A stretch of 64,000 bases of DNA. It comes from Lacticaseibacillus porcinae. GTDB taxonomy: Bacteria; Bacillota; Bacilli; Lactobacillales; Lactobacillaceae. Location: the NCBI RefSeq assembly GCF_003946305.1, contig NZ_RHNS01000001.1, positions 124,001-188,000 on the forward strand, given 5' to 3'. Below are positions 34,556-44,889 of this stretch, one piece after another; the stretch's first letter is position 1, and each line of letters begins with the position of its first letter. The notes under the pieces are model-generated. The model was not told the origin of the DNA, ran no database searches, and saw only the letters and a program-made list of their open reading frames with translations. The position numbers and the translations under genes were made by a program.

Positions 34556-37162
34556 TTACGCCTCATCTGCCGGATTTTCGGTGCTGGAGAAGGTCAATTC
34601 CCCCCCATCGACGCCTAAGGTCACAGTGCTATTTGGCAAAATGTCCCCGGCGATCAATTGCTTGGCTAATGGCGTTTCCACGGCATTGGTGATCAGGCGT
34701 TGCAGTGGCCGCGCCCCATAAGCAGGTTCATACCCTTTATCGGCTAACCACTCTTGAGCCGCTGGCGTCACAGATAAGGTAATGTCTTGCTCTTGCAAAC
34801 GTGCATTCAAGTGCTCGAGATCTTTCATGACAATTTTTTCAATGTCAGCCAATTGCAATGGGTTGAACATGATGATGTCATCGATACGGTTCAAGAATTC
34901 TGGCTTGAAGTGACTTTGGATCATGGTCATCACTTGTTGGCGCCGTTCATCGGTGATTTTTCCATCTTGTTGCATGCCATCAAGTAAGGCTTCTGAACCG
35001 AGGTTTGAGGTCATGATGATGATCGTATTTTTAAAGTTGACGGTGCGACCTTGACTATCAGTCAAGCGACCATCATCAAGAACTTGCAACAAAATGTTAA
35101 ACACATCAGGATGGGCTTTTTCAATTTCATCGAGCAAGACGATGGTATACGGATTACGCCGCACGGCTTCAGTCAACTGTCCGCCTTCTTCATAGCCGAC
35201 ATAACCAGGAGCTGCACCGACTAAACGCGATACCGAGATCTTATCCATATACTCAGACATATCGATACGGACCATGTGCTTTTCAGAATCAAATAAGTCG
35301 TCAGCAAGCGTTTTTGCAAGTTCCGTTTTCCCAACACCAGTAGGGCCGAGGAATAAGAAACTCCCTAATGGGCGACTCGGATCTTGCAGGCCTGCGCGTG
35401 AACGCAATACCGCATCAGCAACAGCTTGCACCGCAGTATCTTGGCCAATGACGCGTTCATGCAAGTTGTCGGCTAAATGGATCAACTTATCGCGATCGCC
35501 TTGGACTAATTTCGCCACTGGAATGCCAGTTTGCCGAGAAATCACTGCCGCGATTTCTTGTTCAGTGACGGATTCTTGGACTAACCAAGCTTCTGGACGA
35601 TCAGCTTTTTCTAAGTCTTTGAGTTCTTGTTGCAGCTGTGGAATGGTGCCATGTTGCAAGCGAGCTGCCGCTTCCAAATCATATTTGGCTTGGGCATCTT
35701 CGAGTTCATGTTTGGCTTTGTCGATTTCCGCTTTCTTGGCGTTAACCGCATTGATATCTTTTTTCTCAGCGTCCCATTGGGCTTTGAGGCGGTTAGTTTC
35801 CTCTTTCAAGTCGGCGAGTTCATGTTGGAGTTGTTCCAAGCGCTTCGCTGACGCCGGATCAGTTTCTTTAGATAAAGCTTGCGCTTCGATTTCTAATTGC
35901 ATTTGTCGGCGTTCGGCAACATCAAGTTCCGTTGGCCGAGAATTCATTTCCACATTAATGTTGGCACTGGCTTCATCGACTAAATCGATCGCTTTATCAG
36001 GTAAAAAGCGGTCTGTGATATAGCGGTCAGAAAGCGTCGCCGCAGCGACTAACGCGGCATCATGGATCCGCACACCATGGAAAATTTCAAACCGTTCCTT
36101 CAACCCGCGCAAAATCGAAATTGTATCTTCGACAGTTGGCTCTTGCACCAACACTTTTTGGAAACGGCGTTCTAAGGCTTTATCTTTTTCAATGTTTTCA
36201 CGGTATTCATCTAAGGTGGTGGCACCAATCAAATGCAGTTCGCCACGCGCGAGCATTGGCTTGAGCAGGTTGCCAGCATCCATGGCGCCTTCTGCTTTCC
36301 CAGCACCGACAATGGTGTGGATCTCATCGATGAACAACAAGATCTGACCTTCAGATTTTTGGACTTCTTTTAATACCGCTTTGAAGCGCTCTTCAAATTC
36401 ACCGCGGTATTTCGCCCCGGCGAGCAAACTCCCCATATCAAGTGAGATGATGGTTTTATCTTTAAGGTTGTCTGGGACGTCTTGGCGGACGATCCGTTGG
36501 GCTAAACCTTCAACGATGGCGGTTTTCCCGACGCCAGGTTCGCCGATCAACACTGGATTGTTTTTAGTTTTCCGCGACAAAATGCGGATCACGTTGCGAA
36601 TTTCTTCATCACGACCGATAATCGGATCCATTTTCCCAGAGCGCGCTTGTTGCACCAGGTCTGTGCCGTATTTCTTCAAGCTTTGATAATTGTTCTCTGC
36701 GTTTTTGCTGGTGACTTTGGCGCCGCCACGGAGTTTTTCAACCACTTGACGAAGCTTCTTTTCAGTGACGCCGTTATCGGTTAAGTACTTGGTGATTGCA
36801 GAATACTTTTGATCAAACAAGGCCAATACCACCGCTTCAGTGGCGATGTACTCATCCCCAAGCTCTCCGCGAATGCGATCGGCAGCTTGCATCAATTGAT
36901 ACAAGTTTTGACTCATGTTTTGACCATATTGGGTATTACCTTCGACCACCGGTTCATCGTCCAAAGCTTTGTCGATTGTGGCGTTCAACCCGTCAATGTT
37001 AAGGCCGGCTTCTTGAAAGACTTGGGTGGCAAACGTGTTAGGCTGCACCAAACTCTTAAATAATTCAGGAATATCGATGTCTTGGTGGTGGCGTACTTGG
37101 GCAATTTGTTGCGCTTGGGCGATCGCTTCAGTGACCGCTTGGGTGAATTTATCTGGATTCAT
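34556..37162 (-). CDS. clpB: ATP-dependent chaperone ClpB (disaggregase)
   Basis: The product is 868 aa from the ATG at 37162, one codon after a GTG, with AAAGGAG. N domain (~1-145), NBD1 with GEPGVGKTA (~201) and IDEIHT, the long middle coiled-coil domain (~395-520, rich in Leu/Lys/Glu) that marks ClpB against ClpC/E, and NBD2 with GPTGVGKTE (~600), DMSEYMDK and a sensor-2 GARPLQR near the end. Works with DnaK to rescue aggregated proteins. A CtsR box lies in the promoter, so it is heat-inducible in the CtsR regulon. Single-gene unit. Confidence 0.97.
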   Translation of the reverse strand: MNPDKFTQAVTEAIAQAQQIAQVRHHQDIDIPELFKSLVQPNTFATQVFQEAGLNIDGLNATIDKALDDEPVVEGNTQYGQNMSQNLYQLMQAADRIRGELGDEYIATEAVVLALFDQKYSAITKYLTDNGVTEKKLRQVVEKLRGGAKVTSKNAENNYQSLKKYGTDLVQQARSGKMDPIIGRDEEIRNVIRILSRKTKNNPVLIGEPGVGKTAIVEGLAQRIVRQDVPDNLKDKTIISLDMGSLLAGAKYRGEFEERFKAVLKEVQKSEGQILLFIDEIHTIVGAGKAEGAMDAGNLLKPMLARGELHLIGATTLDEYRENIEKDKALERRFQKVLVQEPTVEDTISILRGLKERFEIFHGVRIHDAALVAAATLSDRYITDRFLPDKAIDLVDEASANINVEMNSRPTELDVAERRQMQLEIEAQALSKETDPASAKRLEQLQHELADLKEETNRLKAQWDAEKKDINAVNAKKAEIDKAKHELEDAQAKYDLEAAARLQHGTIPQLQQELKDLEKADRPEAWLVQESVTEQEIAAVISRQTGIPVAKLVQGDRDKLIHLADNLHERVIGQDTAVQAVADAVLRSRAGLQDPSRPLGSFLFLGPTGVGKTELAKTLADDLFDSEKHMVRIDMSEYMDKISVSRLVGAAPGYVGYEEGGQLTEAVRRNPYTIVLLDEIEKAHPDVFNILLQVLDDGRLTDSQGRTVNFKNTIIIMTSNLGSEALLDGMQQDGKITDERRQQVMTMIQSHFKPEFLNRIDDIIMFNPLQLADIEKIVMKDLEHLNARLQEQDITLSVTPAAQEWLADKGYEPAYGARPLQRLITNAVETPLAKQLIAGDILPNSTVTLGVDGGELTFSSTENPADEA

Positions 37163-37195
37163 CACGTTGCTCCTTTACTGTTTTTGGATGCTTTT

Positions 37196-37231
37196 ATTAT
37201 ACCAAGAATTCATTGGTCAATAAAGGTCAAA
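37196..37231 (-). promoter_or_regulatory. clpB promoter with CtsR box
   Basis: The direct heptad repeat GGTCAAT-AAA-GGTCAAA (37215-37231, plus strand) matches the CtsR operator. On the minus strand a consensus -10 TATAAT (37201-37196) with an extended TGG lies just downstream, so bound CtsR would cover the -35 region. Confidence 0.88.
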
Positions 37232-37292
37232 GACAGTCTTTTTGCTTCTGCCTACGACTGATTTTTGCCTCCGTCGTAAGGCTGAGCGCATT

Positions 37293-37321
37293 AAAAAAGA
37301 CCAAAGCATACGCTTCAGTCT
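37293..37321 (-). terminator. Intrinsic terminator of the rnz-SDR-LapA unit
   Basis: On the minus strand AGACTGAAGC pairs with GCTTTGGTCT (two G-U), loop GTAT, then six U. Confidence 0.85.
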
Positions 37322-37328
37322 GCCACAG

Positions 37329-37547
37329 TTACTTTTTAGGGGATTTAGGTTTGCTGCCCCAACTTTTTGATGCAAGCCAAGCAATGACGGCACCGATCAA
37401 AACAGAAACTACGATCACCACAATCAGCGGCCAATGCACCATCGCGCCAAAGAAATTAACTGTGACGCTTTGTCCATTTAACAACGCAAAAATAATTAAC
37501 ACTAAGGTTAAGACGATCCCAACGATCAAACGCTGTTGTTGTTTCAT
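37329..37547 (-). CDS. LapA domain-containing membrane protein
   Basis: The product is 72 aa with two transmembrane helices (residues ~6-24 and ~39-60), joined by NGQSVTVNFFGAMVHWP, and a basic end (SKSWGSKPKSPKK). This is the LapA/YciS-type DUF1049 fold. In Gram-negatives the family links to lipopolysaccharide assembly, a role that cannot apply here. It lies 9 bp after the SDR stop and shares its terminator. Confidence 0.82.
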   Translation of the reverse strand: MKQQQRLIVGIVLTLVLIIFALLNGQSVTVNFFGAMVHWPLIVVIVVSVLIGAVIAWLASKSWGSKPKSPKK

Positions 37548-37555
37548 AACTTTGC

Positions 37556-38338
37556 CTACTTTCGATTAAACACGCCGCCTGCTAACCAATCACCAACATG
37601 TGGCATTAACGTATAGCCTTTGGCTGCAATTGCCATGAAGCGTGGCGCATTGATTTCACGCACTGAATGCCCCATTGCTTGTACAATGCGTTGGGCGAGG
37701 CGGTCAGGATCTAGCGCGATGGCTTGCACGCTGTGTTGATAAGCCGTCGCGTTGGCCACTTTAAAGAAGTTTGTATTGATAGGACCGGGGTTAACTGTGG
37801 TGACTTTCACCCCAAAAGGCTTTAATTCAAGTCGCAAACCGTTATCAAAGCCCACCACTGCAAACTTGGTCGCCGCATAAACTGCAGATTTCGGTGTCGC
37901 CATCAACCCTGCCATTGAAGCCACATTGATGATATGGCCAGCATGTTGATCGATCATCATGCGCCCTACCACTTGCGTCAAATACATTAACCCTAACACA
38001 TTGGTGGCAAACATTTTTTGCACCACTTTGAAATCCGTATCAAGGGCATTTTCAAAGCGGCCGAAACCAGCTGCATTGACTAGCACATCAGGAATGCCGA
38101 CTTCCTCACGCAGGCGCTTGACGCACGCATCAATGCTTGTGGGATCTGAGACATCAACGGCATATGCAAATGCAGGCCGTCCTGATAAAGCTGACGCTTG
38201 TGCTTGCACATGGCGCAAAGCCACAAGATTGCGGGCAAGCACCACGACAGTTGCGTGTTTGCGCGCGGCTTGTAAGGCGATTGCTTTGCCCAAACCAGAC
38301 GACCCGCCGGTGACCACCACAATTTTATTGGTTAACAT
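37556..38338 (-). CDS. Short-chain dehydrogenase/reductase
   Basis: The product is 260 aa from the ATG at 38338 (AAGGAGAA upstream), reading past an alternative 54 bp further up. A classical [11 protein letters not shown] cofactor motif (~residue 10), NAAGFG, the catalytic Ser in NVASMAG (~138) and YAATK (Tyr/Lys ~151). The absence of an Asp after the second strand and the Arg-x-x (ARN) there favour NADPH. Substrate unknown; it resembles YqjQ-type enzymes. It overlaps the end of rnz by 14 bp. Confidence 0.88.
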   Translation of the reverse strand: MLTNKIVVVTGGSSGLGKAIALQAARKHATVVVLARNLVALRHVQAQASALSGRPAFAYAVDVSDPTSIDACVKRLREEVGIPDVLVNAAGFGRFENALDTDFKVVQKMFATNVLGLMYLTQVVGRMMIDQHAGHIINVASMAGLMATPKSAVYAATKFAVVGFDNGLRLELKPFGVKVTTVNPGPINTNFFKVANATAYQHSVQAIALDPDRLAQRIVQAMGHSVREINAPRFMAIAAKGYTLMPHVGDWLAGGVFNRK

Positions 38339-39275
38339 GACCGTTCTCCTTGGCAAAAGGCACATCAATGGCTTCAAGATCATGCACCACATGGGTGTTA
38401 GGGAACACTTTTTGGGCAGATTTTTCTAACATCACCACACCTTTGCCTAAGTATCGCGCGGAAATGTGATTCAGCAACAATCTCTTGGCACCGGCGTCAT
38501 GCGCTAAATGCGCGGCTTGCAAGTTCGTTGCATGATAATATTGCCGAGCAAGCTTTGCTTCGTCAGGGCCAAAGGTGCTTTCATGGACCAACACATCCAC
38601 GTCTTTGGCTAAGCTTAAGGTATGCGGTGTTTTACGGGTATCCCCTAAAATCGCTAACGTACGACCAGGTTGTGCCGGACCGATGAAATCTTGACCGTTG
38701 ACAACGCGGCCATCTGCTAAAGTCACGGTTTTGCCAGCTTTGAGTTGCCCATACACAGGACCGCTAGGAATCCCTGCGGCTTTAACTTTGTCGACCAGCA
38801 AGACCCCTTCATGTGCTTTTTCTTCAATGCGATAGCCGAAGCTTAAGATCCGGTGATCTAACGTGTCAAACGATACCTTAAACGTGGTATCTTCAAAAAT
38901 CACCCCAGGGTTAGACAATAATTTGAAATTCAATTTATAAGGTAAGCGAGTTTGGGTCACTTGTAGGCTGGTGCGGACAAAACGTTCAATGCCTTCAGGG
39001 CCGTAAATCGTCAGCGGTTCTTCACCGCCTTGATTCGCACGACTCGCCAAAAAGCCTGGCAACCCAAAAATATGGTCGCCATGTAAATGCGTAATAAAAA
39101 TTTTGGTGACTTTACGAGGACGGATCGCCGTTTTTAAAATTTGATGTTGGGTGCCTTCGCCGCAGTCAAACAACCACACCTCGTTGCGTTCATCTAACAG
39201 CTTCAAAGCTAAGCTTGACACATTGCGCGTTTTGCTTGGAGAACCTGCGCCGGTCCCTAAGAATTCAATTTCCAT
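38325..39275 (-). CDS. rnz: Ribonuclease Z
   Basis: The product is 316 aa. It trims the 3' end of tRNA precursors lacking an encoded CCA. The metallo-beta-lactamase fold starts with [15 protein letters not shown]; the histidine motif [15 protein letters not shown] (~62-76) binds zinc; an Asp in LGDTRKTP and the His in LNHISARY complete the site. The exosite region lies near ~140-190. It pairs functionally with cca in this window. First gene of the unit with the SDR and the LapA protein. Confidence 0.96.
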   Translation of the reverse strand: MEIEFLGTGAGSPSKTRNVSSLALKLLDERNEVWLFDCGEGTQHQILKTAIRPRKVTKIFITHLHGDHIFGLPGFLASRANQGGEEPLTIYGPEGIERFVRTSLQVTQTRLPYKLNFKLLSNPGVIFEDTTFKVSFDTLDHRILSFGYRIEEKAHEGVLLVDKVKAAGIPSGPVYGQLKAGKTVTLADGRVVNGQDFIGPAQPGRTLAILGDTRKTPHTLSLAKDVDVLVHESTFGPDEAKLARQYYHATNLQAAHLAHDAGAKRLLLNHISARYLGKGVVMLEKSAQKVFPNTHVVHDLEAIDVPFAKENGHVNQ

Positions 39276-39385
39276 GGTGTCCTTCCTTCATTTAATAGTT
39301 ATGTTTTGATGACTGACGTTAAACGCAACGCCAGCTCACGATTATCGATACAACAAATTAGTATACCATACCCACTCAAGGCATA

Positions 39386-39413
39386 AGAAAACGGGACCTT
39401 ATTTCTGTCCCGT
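39386..39413 (-). terminator. Intrinsic terminator of the oatA-like gene
   Basis: On the minus strand a perfect ACGGGAC/GTCCCGT stem (39413-39407 with 39397-39391), 9-nt loop and TTTTCTT tail. Confidence 0.75.
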
Positions 39414-39421
39414 TTTGTGAG

Positions 39422-41377
39422 TTATTGCACCAATGCTTTGACAATTAAGCTAGCGTAATAAGGATTCCCAGTTGGATTCATATGCACTTGATCGCGATAG
39501 AACCAATCAGGATGACCATTGGCAGTGCCATACCAATCGATCACATGTAAATTGTGATATTGCGTGGCTTTTTGCTTCAATTGGGCATTCACTTGATTTT
39601 GCCAAGTGCGGGTCGGCACATGGACATTGATCCAGTAAACTTGCCGCTTGTCGCCGATGATCGCCATCATTTTATCAAAGTCACCATTGGAAAATGGGCC
39701 ATTGGTCCCAAGGCCGATCAACACTTGGTTGGCTAATACCCCAGTATCAGCATAATGTTGCACGGTGCCGATCGTCGCAACCATTTGCCGCGATACGGCC
39801 GCGTCAACAAAAGCATGTGGCATCAGTTTTTGCAACAACGGCTTGCCATCAAGCATCACCGAATCCCCGATCGCTGTGACTTGCAAGGTTTGGGCTTTTT
39901 GCAATTGCACTTGCGTCAAGCCATACTTTTCAAACTCAGTATTGACTGGATGGGTTTTGGCTTTGGATTCTTCGGCAGCACTTTGTGATTGTGACAAACT
40001 GATCGACGCCGAACGGTTCTTCGCTGCTTTCAAGCTAGCCGCATTTTGTTGACGGGCTTTTTTTTCAGCAGTTTTTTGTTGTTTGGCATCAGTTTTGTTT
40101 TTTTGCAGCTGCTTGGCTAATGGTGACGTATCAGCAGTCGATTTCGCTGACGGCGCCATGACGACACCAGCCATCCCAATGATCAAAATCACCGCTGCAA
40201 GCAATGGCACAATGCGTTGCGCGCCATGAGTGCGGCCACGAACCAGATCCAATAAGAACTGCCGCGTTTGGTGATAGTCGAAATGTGCTAGTGGGGTTTC
40301 AATGTAGCGATAGCTCAACTCGCTGATCACCACGATCAACACAGCTTCGACGATCGGATATAACAACGGGTGATCGGCGATGTTGCCAAATCGCGTTTCA
40401 AAAAAGATCATCACTGGGAATTGATACAAATATAGGCCATAAGACCGCTTGCCGACCCAAGTGAAGAAAGGATTCGTCAAAAACCGATCAAAATGTGCAC
40501 CAGGATGTGCGACTACTGCGACTAGCAACGTCGCTAACAAGGAAAAGATGAACATCCCGCCTTGATACAGAAATGACGACTGGGCATCTAAGGCAAACAT
40601 TAAGATCAACATCCCAACACTTGCCACCACACCGATCCCGTCTAAAACCCGCGATTGCTGGCGACCAATATGTTCTGACAAATGCACCGACGGCCAAATG
40701 AAGGCCAACGCTGCCCCTAACAAAATCGAAAACGCTCGGGTATCTGTCCCGTAATACAACCGACTCGGATCTGCTTGCGGACTGGTCATGGTGAGATGAT
40801 ACAAAATAAACATCCACACCGCTGACACGACTGCCAACAACATCACGACATTAAAGATCCTGCCGCGATTTTTCACCAGTAACACCAGCCCTAGCACCAG
40901 AAACGGCCAAATCAAGTAATACTGTCCTTCAATCGACAACGTCCACAAATGGGTGAACGGCGATTCGTTATTGGCAAATCGCGTAAAATATGAGTCGCCA
41001 TGGGCAATTTGAAACCAGTTGTACACATAAAACAAATTCGACAACACCATCAAGTGCAAGTTGTGTAAAAAGTTATGCGCAAACAATGCGATATACGCGC
41101 TGGTCGCAAACAACACCGCGATCAATCCTGGATAAAGTCGCCGGATCCGTTTGAGGAAAAAGGTTTTAAAGTCGATTTTTCCCGTTCGATCCAACTGCAA
41201 CAACAGGCCATCAGTGATCAAATACCCAGAAACCGCCATGAAAATTGGCACCCCGAGATACCCGCCACGAAAAATATCTGGCCGGAGGTGATACAAAATC
41301 ACCATTAATACCCCAATGGTACGCAATCCGTCAAAGCCTGTGATGTAACGCCTTGGTTTACTGCGTTTCATCGCCAA
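39422..41377 (-). CDS. Peptidoglycan O-acetyltransferase, OatA-like
   Basis: The product is 651 aa. N-terminal acyltransferase-3 membrane domain (~12-380, ten or so helices; FDGLRTIGVLMVILYHL with catalytic-type His near residue 31), a Lys/Ser linker (~410-480), and a C-terminal extracellular SGNH domain: GDSVMLD (~508), LGTNGPF (~560), and DQVHMNPTG (~635, Asp/His). It moves acetyl groups across the membrane to muramic acid O-6, which protects from lysozyme. The start is uncertain: TTG at 41377 has better spacing from GGGGTG than ATG at 41371. Confidence 0.87.
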   Translation of the reverse strand: MAMKRSKPRRYITGFDGLRTIGVLMVILYHLRPDIFRGGYLGVPIFMAVSGYLITDGLLLQLDRTGKIDFKTFFLKRIRRLYPGLIAVLFATSAYIALFAHNFLHNLHLMVLSNLFYVYNWFQIAHGDSYFTRFANNESPFTHLWTLSIEGQYYLIWPFLVLGLVLLVKNRGRIFNVVMLLAVVSAVWMFILYHLTMTSPQADPSRLYYGTDTRAFSILLGAALAFIWPSVHLSEHIGRQQSRVLDGIGVVASVGMLILMFALDAQSSFLYQGGMFIFSLLATLLVAVVAHPGAHFDRFLTNPFFTWVGKRSYGLYLYQFPVMIFFETRFGNIADHPLLYPIVEAVLIVVISELSYRYIETPLAHFDYHQTRQFLLDLVRGRTHGAQRIVPLLAAVILIIGMAGVVMAPSAKSTADTSPLAKQLQKNKTDAKQQKTAEKKARQQNAASLKAAKNRSASISLSQSQSAAEESKAKTHPVNTEFEKYGLTQVQLQKAQTLQVTAIGDSVMLDGKPLLQKLMPHAFVDAAVSRQMVATIGTVQHYADTGVLANQVLIGLGTNGPFSNGDFDKMMAIIGDKRQVYWINVHVPTRTWQNQVNAQLKQKATQYHNLHVIDWYGTANGHPDWFYRDQVHMNPTGNPYYASLIVKALVQ

Positions 41378-41396
41378 ATCAACACCCCATTAAAAC

Positions 41397-42680
41397 TTAC
41401 TCCACAAATTCAAAGGTGAAATCATCGATGGCAACCATATCACCTTGTTCTGCGCCAGCTTCACGCAGCGCATCATCAACACCTAAACGCCGTAATTGAC
41501 GCGCAAAGCGCACCACGCCATCGTCGTGATCCAAGTTTGCCATCGCAAAAACACGTTCAAGCGCTTTGCCTGACAAAATGAAGGTCCCATCATCATCGCG
41601 TTCAACTTTGATCTTATCGGCATCGGCCAAGTATTCATAGTCGACTGTCGTTTCAGATTTCGGTGCAAACGCTGGTGCAGATTGCAAGGCAACGCTGGTG
41701 GCGCGCATCAATTCTTGGACACCAGTATGGGTAATACTAGAAATTTCATAGATATCTTCAGCCTTGACGCCTTCTTCAAGCAATTGGGCTTTGAAGGTTT
41801 CAAAGCGCTCTTGTGCGCCTGGCAAGTCAAGCTTGGTGGCAACGACTAATTGTGGACGTTCCAAGATCGTATCATCATAAGTCGCCAATTCTTGGCGGAT
41901 CTGATGGTAATCATCAATCGGTTCGCGACCATCATCTGGATCCATTTCGACTAAATGTAAAATGACTCGTGTCCGTTCCACATGGCGCAGGAATTGGATC
42001 CCTAAACCGACTCCAGTTGATGCCCCTTCGATCAACCCAGGTAAATCAGCCATGACAAAATCATTGCCGTCATCTAGCTTCACCATTCCGAGGTTTGGCA
42101 CCAAGGTGGTAAATTGATAAGCCGCGATTTTTGGTTTTGCAGAGGTCACCACTGACAAAAGGGTGGACTTCCCGACAGATGGGAAGCCGACTAACCCAAC
42201 GTCAGCTAAAACTTTGAGTTCCAGTTGCACATAGCGATGGACCCCAGGTTCCCCATTTTCTGCGATTTCAGGGGCGGTGTTTTTTGGTGAAACAAAATGC
42301 ACGTTCCCACGACCGCCGCGACCACCACGAGCAACTACTAATTCTTCACCAGGGTGAGTCAAGTCGCCGATCAATTCATGCGAATCTGCGTCAGTGACAG
42401 TGGTCCCAGCAGGCACCGCGACGCGCATGTCTTCGGCTTTGCGGCCATACATTTGCTTGCCTTGGCCGTTGCCACCAGACTTGGCTTTGAAGTGGCGTTG
42501 ATAACGAAAATCCATCAATGTCCGCAAGCCTTCATCCACATAAAAAATAATACTCCCACCGCGGCCACCATCACCGCCTGCAGGGCCGCCGAATGGCACG
42601 AACTTTTCATGACGGAATGCCACCATCCCATCTCCGCCTTTTCCGGCTTGTACTTCAACTGTTACCTGATCGACAAACAT
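41397..42680 (-). CDS. obg: GTPase Obg (CgtA)
   Basis: The product is 427 aa from the ATG at 42680 with GGGAGG. N-terminal glycine-rich OBG domain (~1-158: [13 protein letters not shown]), central G domain with GFPSVGKST (~166), DLPGLIEGA (~213) and TKLD (~283), and a C-terminal OCT domain (~350-427) usual in Firmicutes. It acts in late 50S assembly and stress response. Own promoter at 42718-42746. Confidence 0.97.
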   Translation of the reverse strand: MFVDQVTVEVQAGKGGDGMVAFRHEKFVPFGGPAGGDGGRGGSIIFYVDEGLRTLMDFRYQRHFKAKSGGNGQGKQMYGRKAEDMRVAVPAGTTVTDADSHELIGDLTHPGEELVVARGGRGGRGNVHFVSPKNTAPEIAENGEPGVHRYVQLELKVLADVGLVGFPSVGKSTLLSVVTSAKPKIAAYQFTTLVPNLGMVKLDDGNDFVMADLPGLIEGASTGVGLGIQFLRHVERTRVILHLVEMDPDDGREPIDDYHQIRQELATYDDTILERPQLVVATKLDLPGAQERFETFKAQLLEEGVKAEDIYEISSITHTGVQELMRATSVALQSAPAFAPKSETTVDYEYLADADKIKVERDDDGTFILSGKALERVFAMANLDHDDGVVRFARQLRRLGVDDALREAGAEQGDMVAIDDFTFEFVE

Positions 42681-42717
42681 AAAATCCTCCCTGGATGTCT
42701 TTTGCGACAATCCATCT

Positions 42718-42746
42718 ATCATATCCGAGTTGCGCCAACCATGCAA
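42718..42746 (-). promoter_or_regulatory. Promoter of obg
   Basis: On the minus strand: -35 TTGCAT (42746-42741), 17-bp spacer, -10 TATGAT (42723-42718). Confidence 0.7.
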
Positions 42747-42826
42747 TGTTGGCAATCTGTCATCAGTATACCAGAAATGGCGGTCACGGCAAACAAGCGT
42801 GTGTATTTGTCATGTGTCAAGCATAC

Positions 42827-42860
42827 AAAAACCCACAACATCACACACGATGCTGTGGGT
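42827..42860 (-). terminator. Intrinsic terminator of mupG
   Basis: On the minus strand a 12-bp stem ACCCACAGCATC/GATGTTGTGGGT (one G-U), loop of six, then TTTT. Confidence 0.85.
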
Positions 42861-42871
42861 CAAATGCTGAG

Positions 42872-43960
42872 TTAAGCTTCACTCATGCGGAAGCCGCTCC
42901 AAGGTTTTAAGTAACTTAATAAGAACAATTCATCAGGATGAATCTGGCCGACGACATTCACGCGACCATCATTAGGCATGGCTTGCAAGGCAATTTGAGT
43001 TTCACCTTTATATTGCCCGTAGCCGTTGTTGTCGATCAGCACATCCCCGCGTTTGATGTCAACGGTGTGATGCGGCGCAAAGTCGCGATCCGCATACTTC
43101 ACACGCGTTTGTGTGGAACGCAACAAGTATTCAGAAGCATCGCCACGGTAGGAATGTTGATTGTCAAACAACAATTCTTTGTCGAGGTCAGTGGCTTCGG
43201 CGTCAGGAATCACTTTTAGCACCGGATATGGCGCCGTAAAGGCCTCATGCGCAGCTTTGAGTTCTGCTTCACTGGCATAAGCATTGCCGATGATAATGTC
43301 ATCGATACTCCCTAATAATAGGTAATGTTTAACTTGTGTGGCAATTGGTAAGTCACGATGTGCTTCCAGTGAACATAACCCATCTTGCGTCGGCCAAGGT
43401 CCAAAGGTGGCAGCTTGTGAGTTGATGAACGCCGCTGTATTCAAGTTGTAATCGGTGTACATCTTCGTCGCCCGATCAAAAAATGCTTGGCCAAGGCCTG
43501 AGAAGCGATGAGGATAAAAGTTATGCGACCCCAACAAATTCTCACGGTTGGGATTGAAGCTCATGATGTTATCAATATAATGCGTCCCTTGTGACATATT
43601 GACTTCAATTTTAATGCCATATTCATTGCGCGTCATCGCTGCTTCTTCAGCACCAGTGAAACCAAGGTCCAAACGCACACCATACGCCCCAAGATCTTGG
43701 AAGAATTTCAAATTATCATAAGTGACACCAAGTTGCTTAAATAGCGCTGGGTTGATGTCGACCATCACTTCCATACCCAAGTCGTTAGCTTTGGTGATCA
43801 CCTTCTTGAAACCAGCAACCACTTGGTCTTGATCGCCTTTGATTTCCAGAAGTGACGTGAACACACGCTTGAAGCCGTTAGCAGCCGCTAATTCTAAATA
43901 GGCTGCATCTTTTTCATATGTGGAGCGTTCGGGATAAACCGAGACACCTAATTTGCCCAT
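42872..43960 (-). CDS. mupG: MupG family (DUF871) 6-phospho-N-acetylmuramidase-like enzyme
   Basis: The product is 362 aa from the ATG at 43960 after AAGGGGG. N-terminal TIM barrel (~1-240: GVSVYPERST, YGVRLDLGF, GSHNFYPHRFSGL) and a C-terminal beta domain (~250-362: HHTVDIKRGDVLIDNNGYG). Full family length. MupG in S. aureus splits GlcNAc-MurNAc-6P taken up as wall-recycling disaccharide. No PTS or murQ lies beside it here, so the substrate is inferred. A perfect 15-bp inverted repeat lies in its promoter region. It is divergent from the fructose operon. Confidence 0.85.
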   Translation of the reverse strand: MGKLGVSVYPERSTYEKDAAYLELAAANGFKRVFTSLLEIKGDQDQVVAGFKKVITKANDLGMEVMVDINPALFKQLGVTYDNLKFFQDLGAYGVRLDLGFTGAEEAAMTRNEYGIKIEVNMSQGTHYIDNIMSFNPNRENLLGSHNFYPHRFSGLGQAFFDRATKMYTDYNLNTAAFINSQAATFGPWPTQDGLCSLEAHRDLPIATQVKHYLLLGSIDDIIIGNAYASEAELKAAHEAFTAPYPVLKVIPDAEATDLDKELLFDNQHSYRGDASEYLLRSTQTRVKYADRDFAPHHTVDIKRGDVLIDNNGYGQYKGETQIALQAMPNDGRVNVVGQIHPDELFLLSYLKPWSGFRMSEA

Positions 43961-43995
43961 AAAGCATTCCCCCTTAATACCAGTAGCGTACCATA

Positions 43996-44041
43996 TTTGT
44001 ACCCACAAATGAAAGGGTTTGCAGTAATTTGTGGGTACAAA
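43996..44041. promoter_or_regulatory. Perfect inverted repeat in the mupG-fruR intergenic region
   Basis: TTTGTACCCACAAAT (43996-44010) and ATTTGTGGGTACAAA (44027-44041) are exact reverse complements, 16 bp apart; each arm is itself nearly palindromic (TTTGT...ACAAA). It lies 36 bp before mupG, over its probable -35/-10 region, so it is most likely a repressor operator for mupG. Confidence 0.75.
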
Positions 44042-44048
44042 AACGCAA

Positions 44049-44088
44049 TTGAATGCTTCTGAACGATTTTTTGAATGTTTTTGAAAGA
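44049..44088. promoter_or_regulatory. Direct repeats upstream of fruR, probable FruR sites
   Basis: TTGAATGCTTCTGAACGA (44049-44066) and TTGAATGTTTTTGAAAGA (44071-44088) match at 14 of 18 positions, 22 bp apart on the same face of the helix. They lie right before the fruR -35 (44095). DeoR-type regulators often bind such direct repeats. Confidence 0.6.
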
Positions 44089-44094
44089 AAAGGC

Positions 44095-44122
44095 TTGCTT
44101 TTGACCGGTTGCTGCGTATACT
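44095..44122 (+). promoter_or_regulatory. Promoter of fruR-fruK-fruA
   Basis: -35 TTGCTT (44095-44100), 16-bp spacer, -10 TATACT (44117-44122). Confidence 0.7.
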
Positions 44123-44144
44123 AATGGTTGTGAGGTGAATGCAA

Positions 44145-44888
44145 ATGCTTACAGAAGAACGACAGCGCTTTATCTTAGAACAACTGGAACAAACACCAGT
44201 CGTTAAATTGAAAGATCTGATGACGGCTTTAGGCGCTTCTGAATCCACCATCCGCCGTGATCTCGGCGAACTAGAAGACGCTGGTAAACTCCGCCGCATC
44301 CATGGTGGTGCCGAACGCTTACCCCAAACTAAAAGCGAACCTAGCGTTCAAGAAAAAGCCACGCAACATTTAACTGCTAAAGCACAAATTGCCAAAGCAG
44401 CAGCAGCGATGGTGCCAGCGCATGCTTGCATTTTCTTAGATGCTGGCACCACCACGGCGCAAATGATCCCAATGCTAGCCGGCCGCGATGTGACTGTCGT
44501 GACCACTGGCGTTGATAATGCCTCGGCATTAGCGGATGCCAACATCGAAGCTTACATATTAGGCGGCAAAATCAAATCTGCCACCAAAGCAACGGTTGGT
44601 GCAGAAACGGTCAGCGGGTTGCAAAAACGTCATTTCGATTATGCCTTCTTAGGCACTAACGGCATTCATCCAAAATTCGGTTTGACCACGCCAGACGCTG
44701 AAGAAGCCGTCGTCAAAACCACTGCGATCAATCAATCCCACACCGCTGTGGTTTTGGCCGATGCGAGCAAATTTGGTGAAGTTTCCAATGCCTTATTCGC
44801 CAAAATCAATCAAGTCGTGATTTTAACCCCATCACTTGCGCAATTATCACCGGTTTACGCCGATTACCCTAATATTCAGGAGGTCTAA
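44145..44888 (+). CDS. fruR: DeoR-family fructose operon repressor
   Basis: The product is 247 aa from the ATG at 44145, spaced well from GAGGTG (the ATG at 44139 is too near). N-terminal winged HTH (~1-55: LTEERQRFILEQL, SESTIRRDLGELE) with the DeoR signature, and a C-terminal sugar-phosphate sensor domain (~75-240: DAGTTTAQMIPML, LGTNGIHPKFGLTTPDAEEA). The family senses fructose-1-phosphate in this operon type. It ends one base before fruK. Direct repeats before its promoter are likely its sites. Confidence 0.93.
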   Translation: MLTEERQRFILEQLEQTPVVKLKDLMTALGASESTIRRDLGELEDAGKLRRIHGGAERLPQTKSEPSVQEKATQHLTAKAQIAKAAAAMVPAHACIFLDAGTTTAQMIPMLAGRDVTVVTTGVDNASALADANIEAYILGGKIKSATKATVGAETVSGLQKRHFDYAFLGTNGIHPKFGLTTPDAEEAVVKTTAINQSHTAVVLADASKFGEVSNALFAKINQVVILTPSLAQLSPVYADYPNIQEV

Positions 44889-44889
44889 C

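Noticed and set aside
35274-36023. 249-codon open frame on the plus strand within clpB
   Set aside because: Ser/Cys-rich translation of the complement of clpB, typical of a shadow frame.
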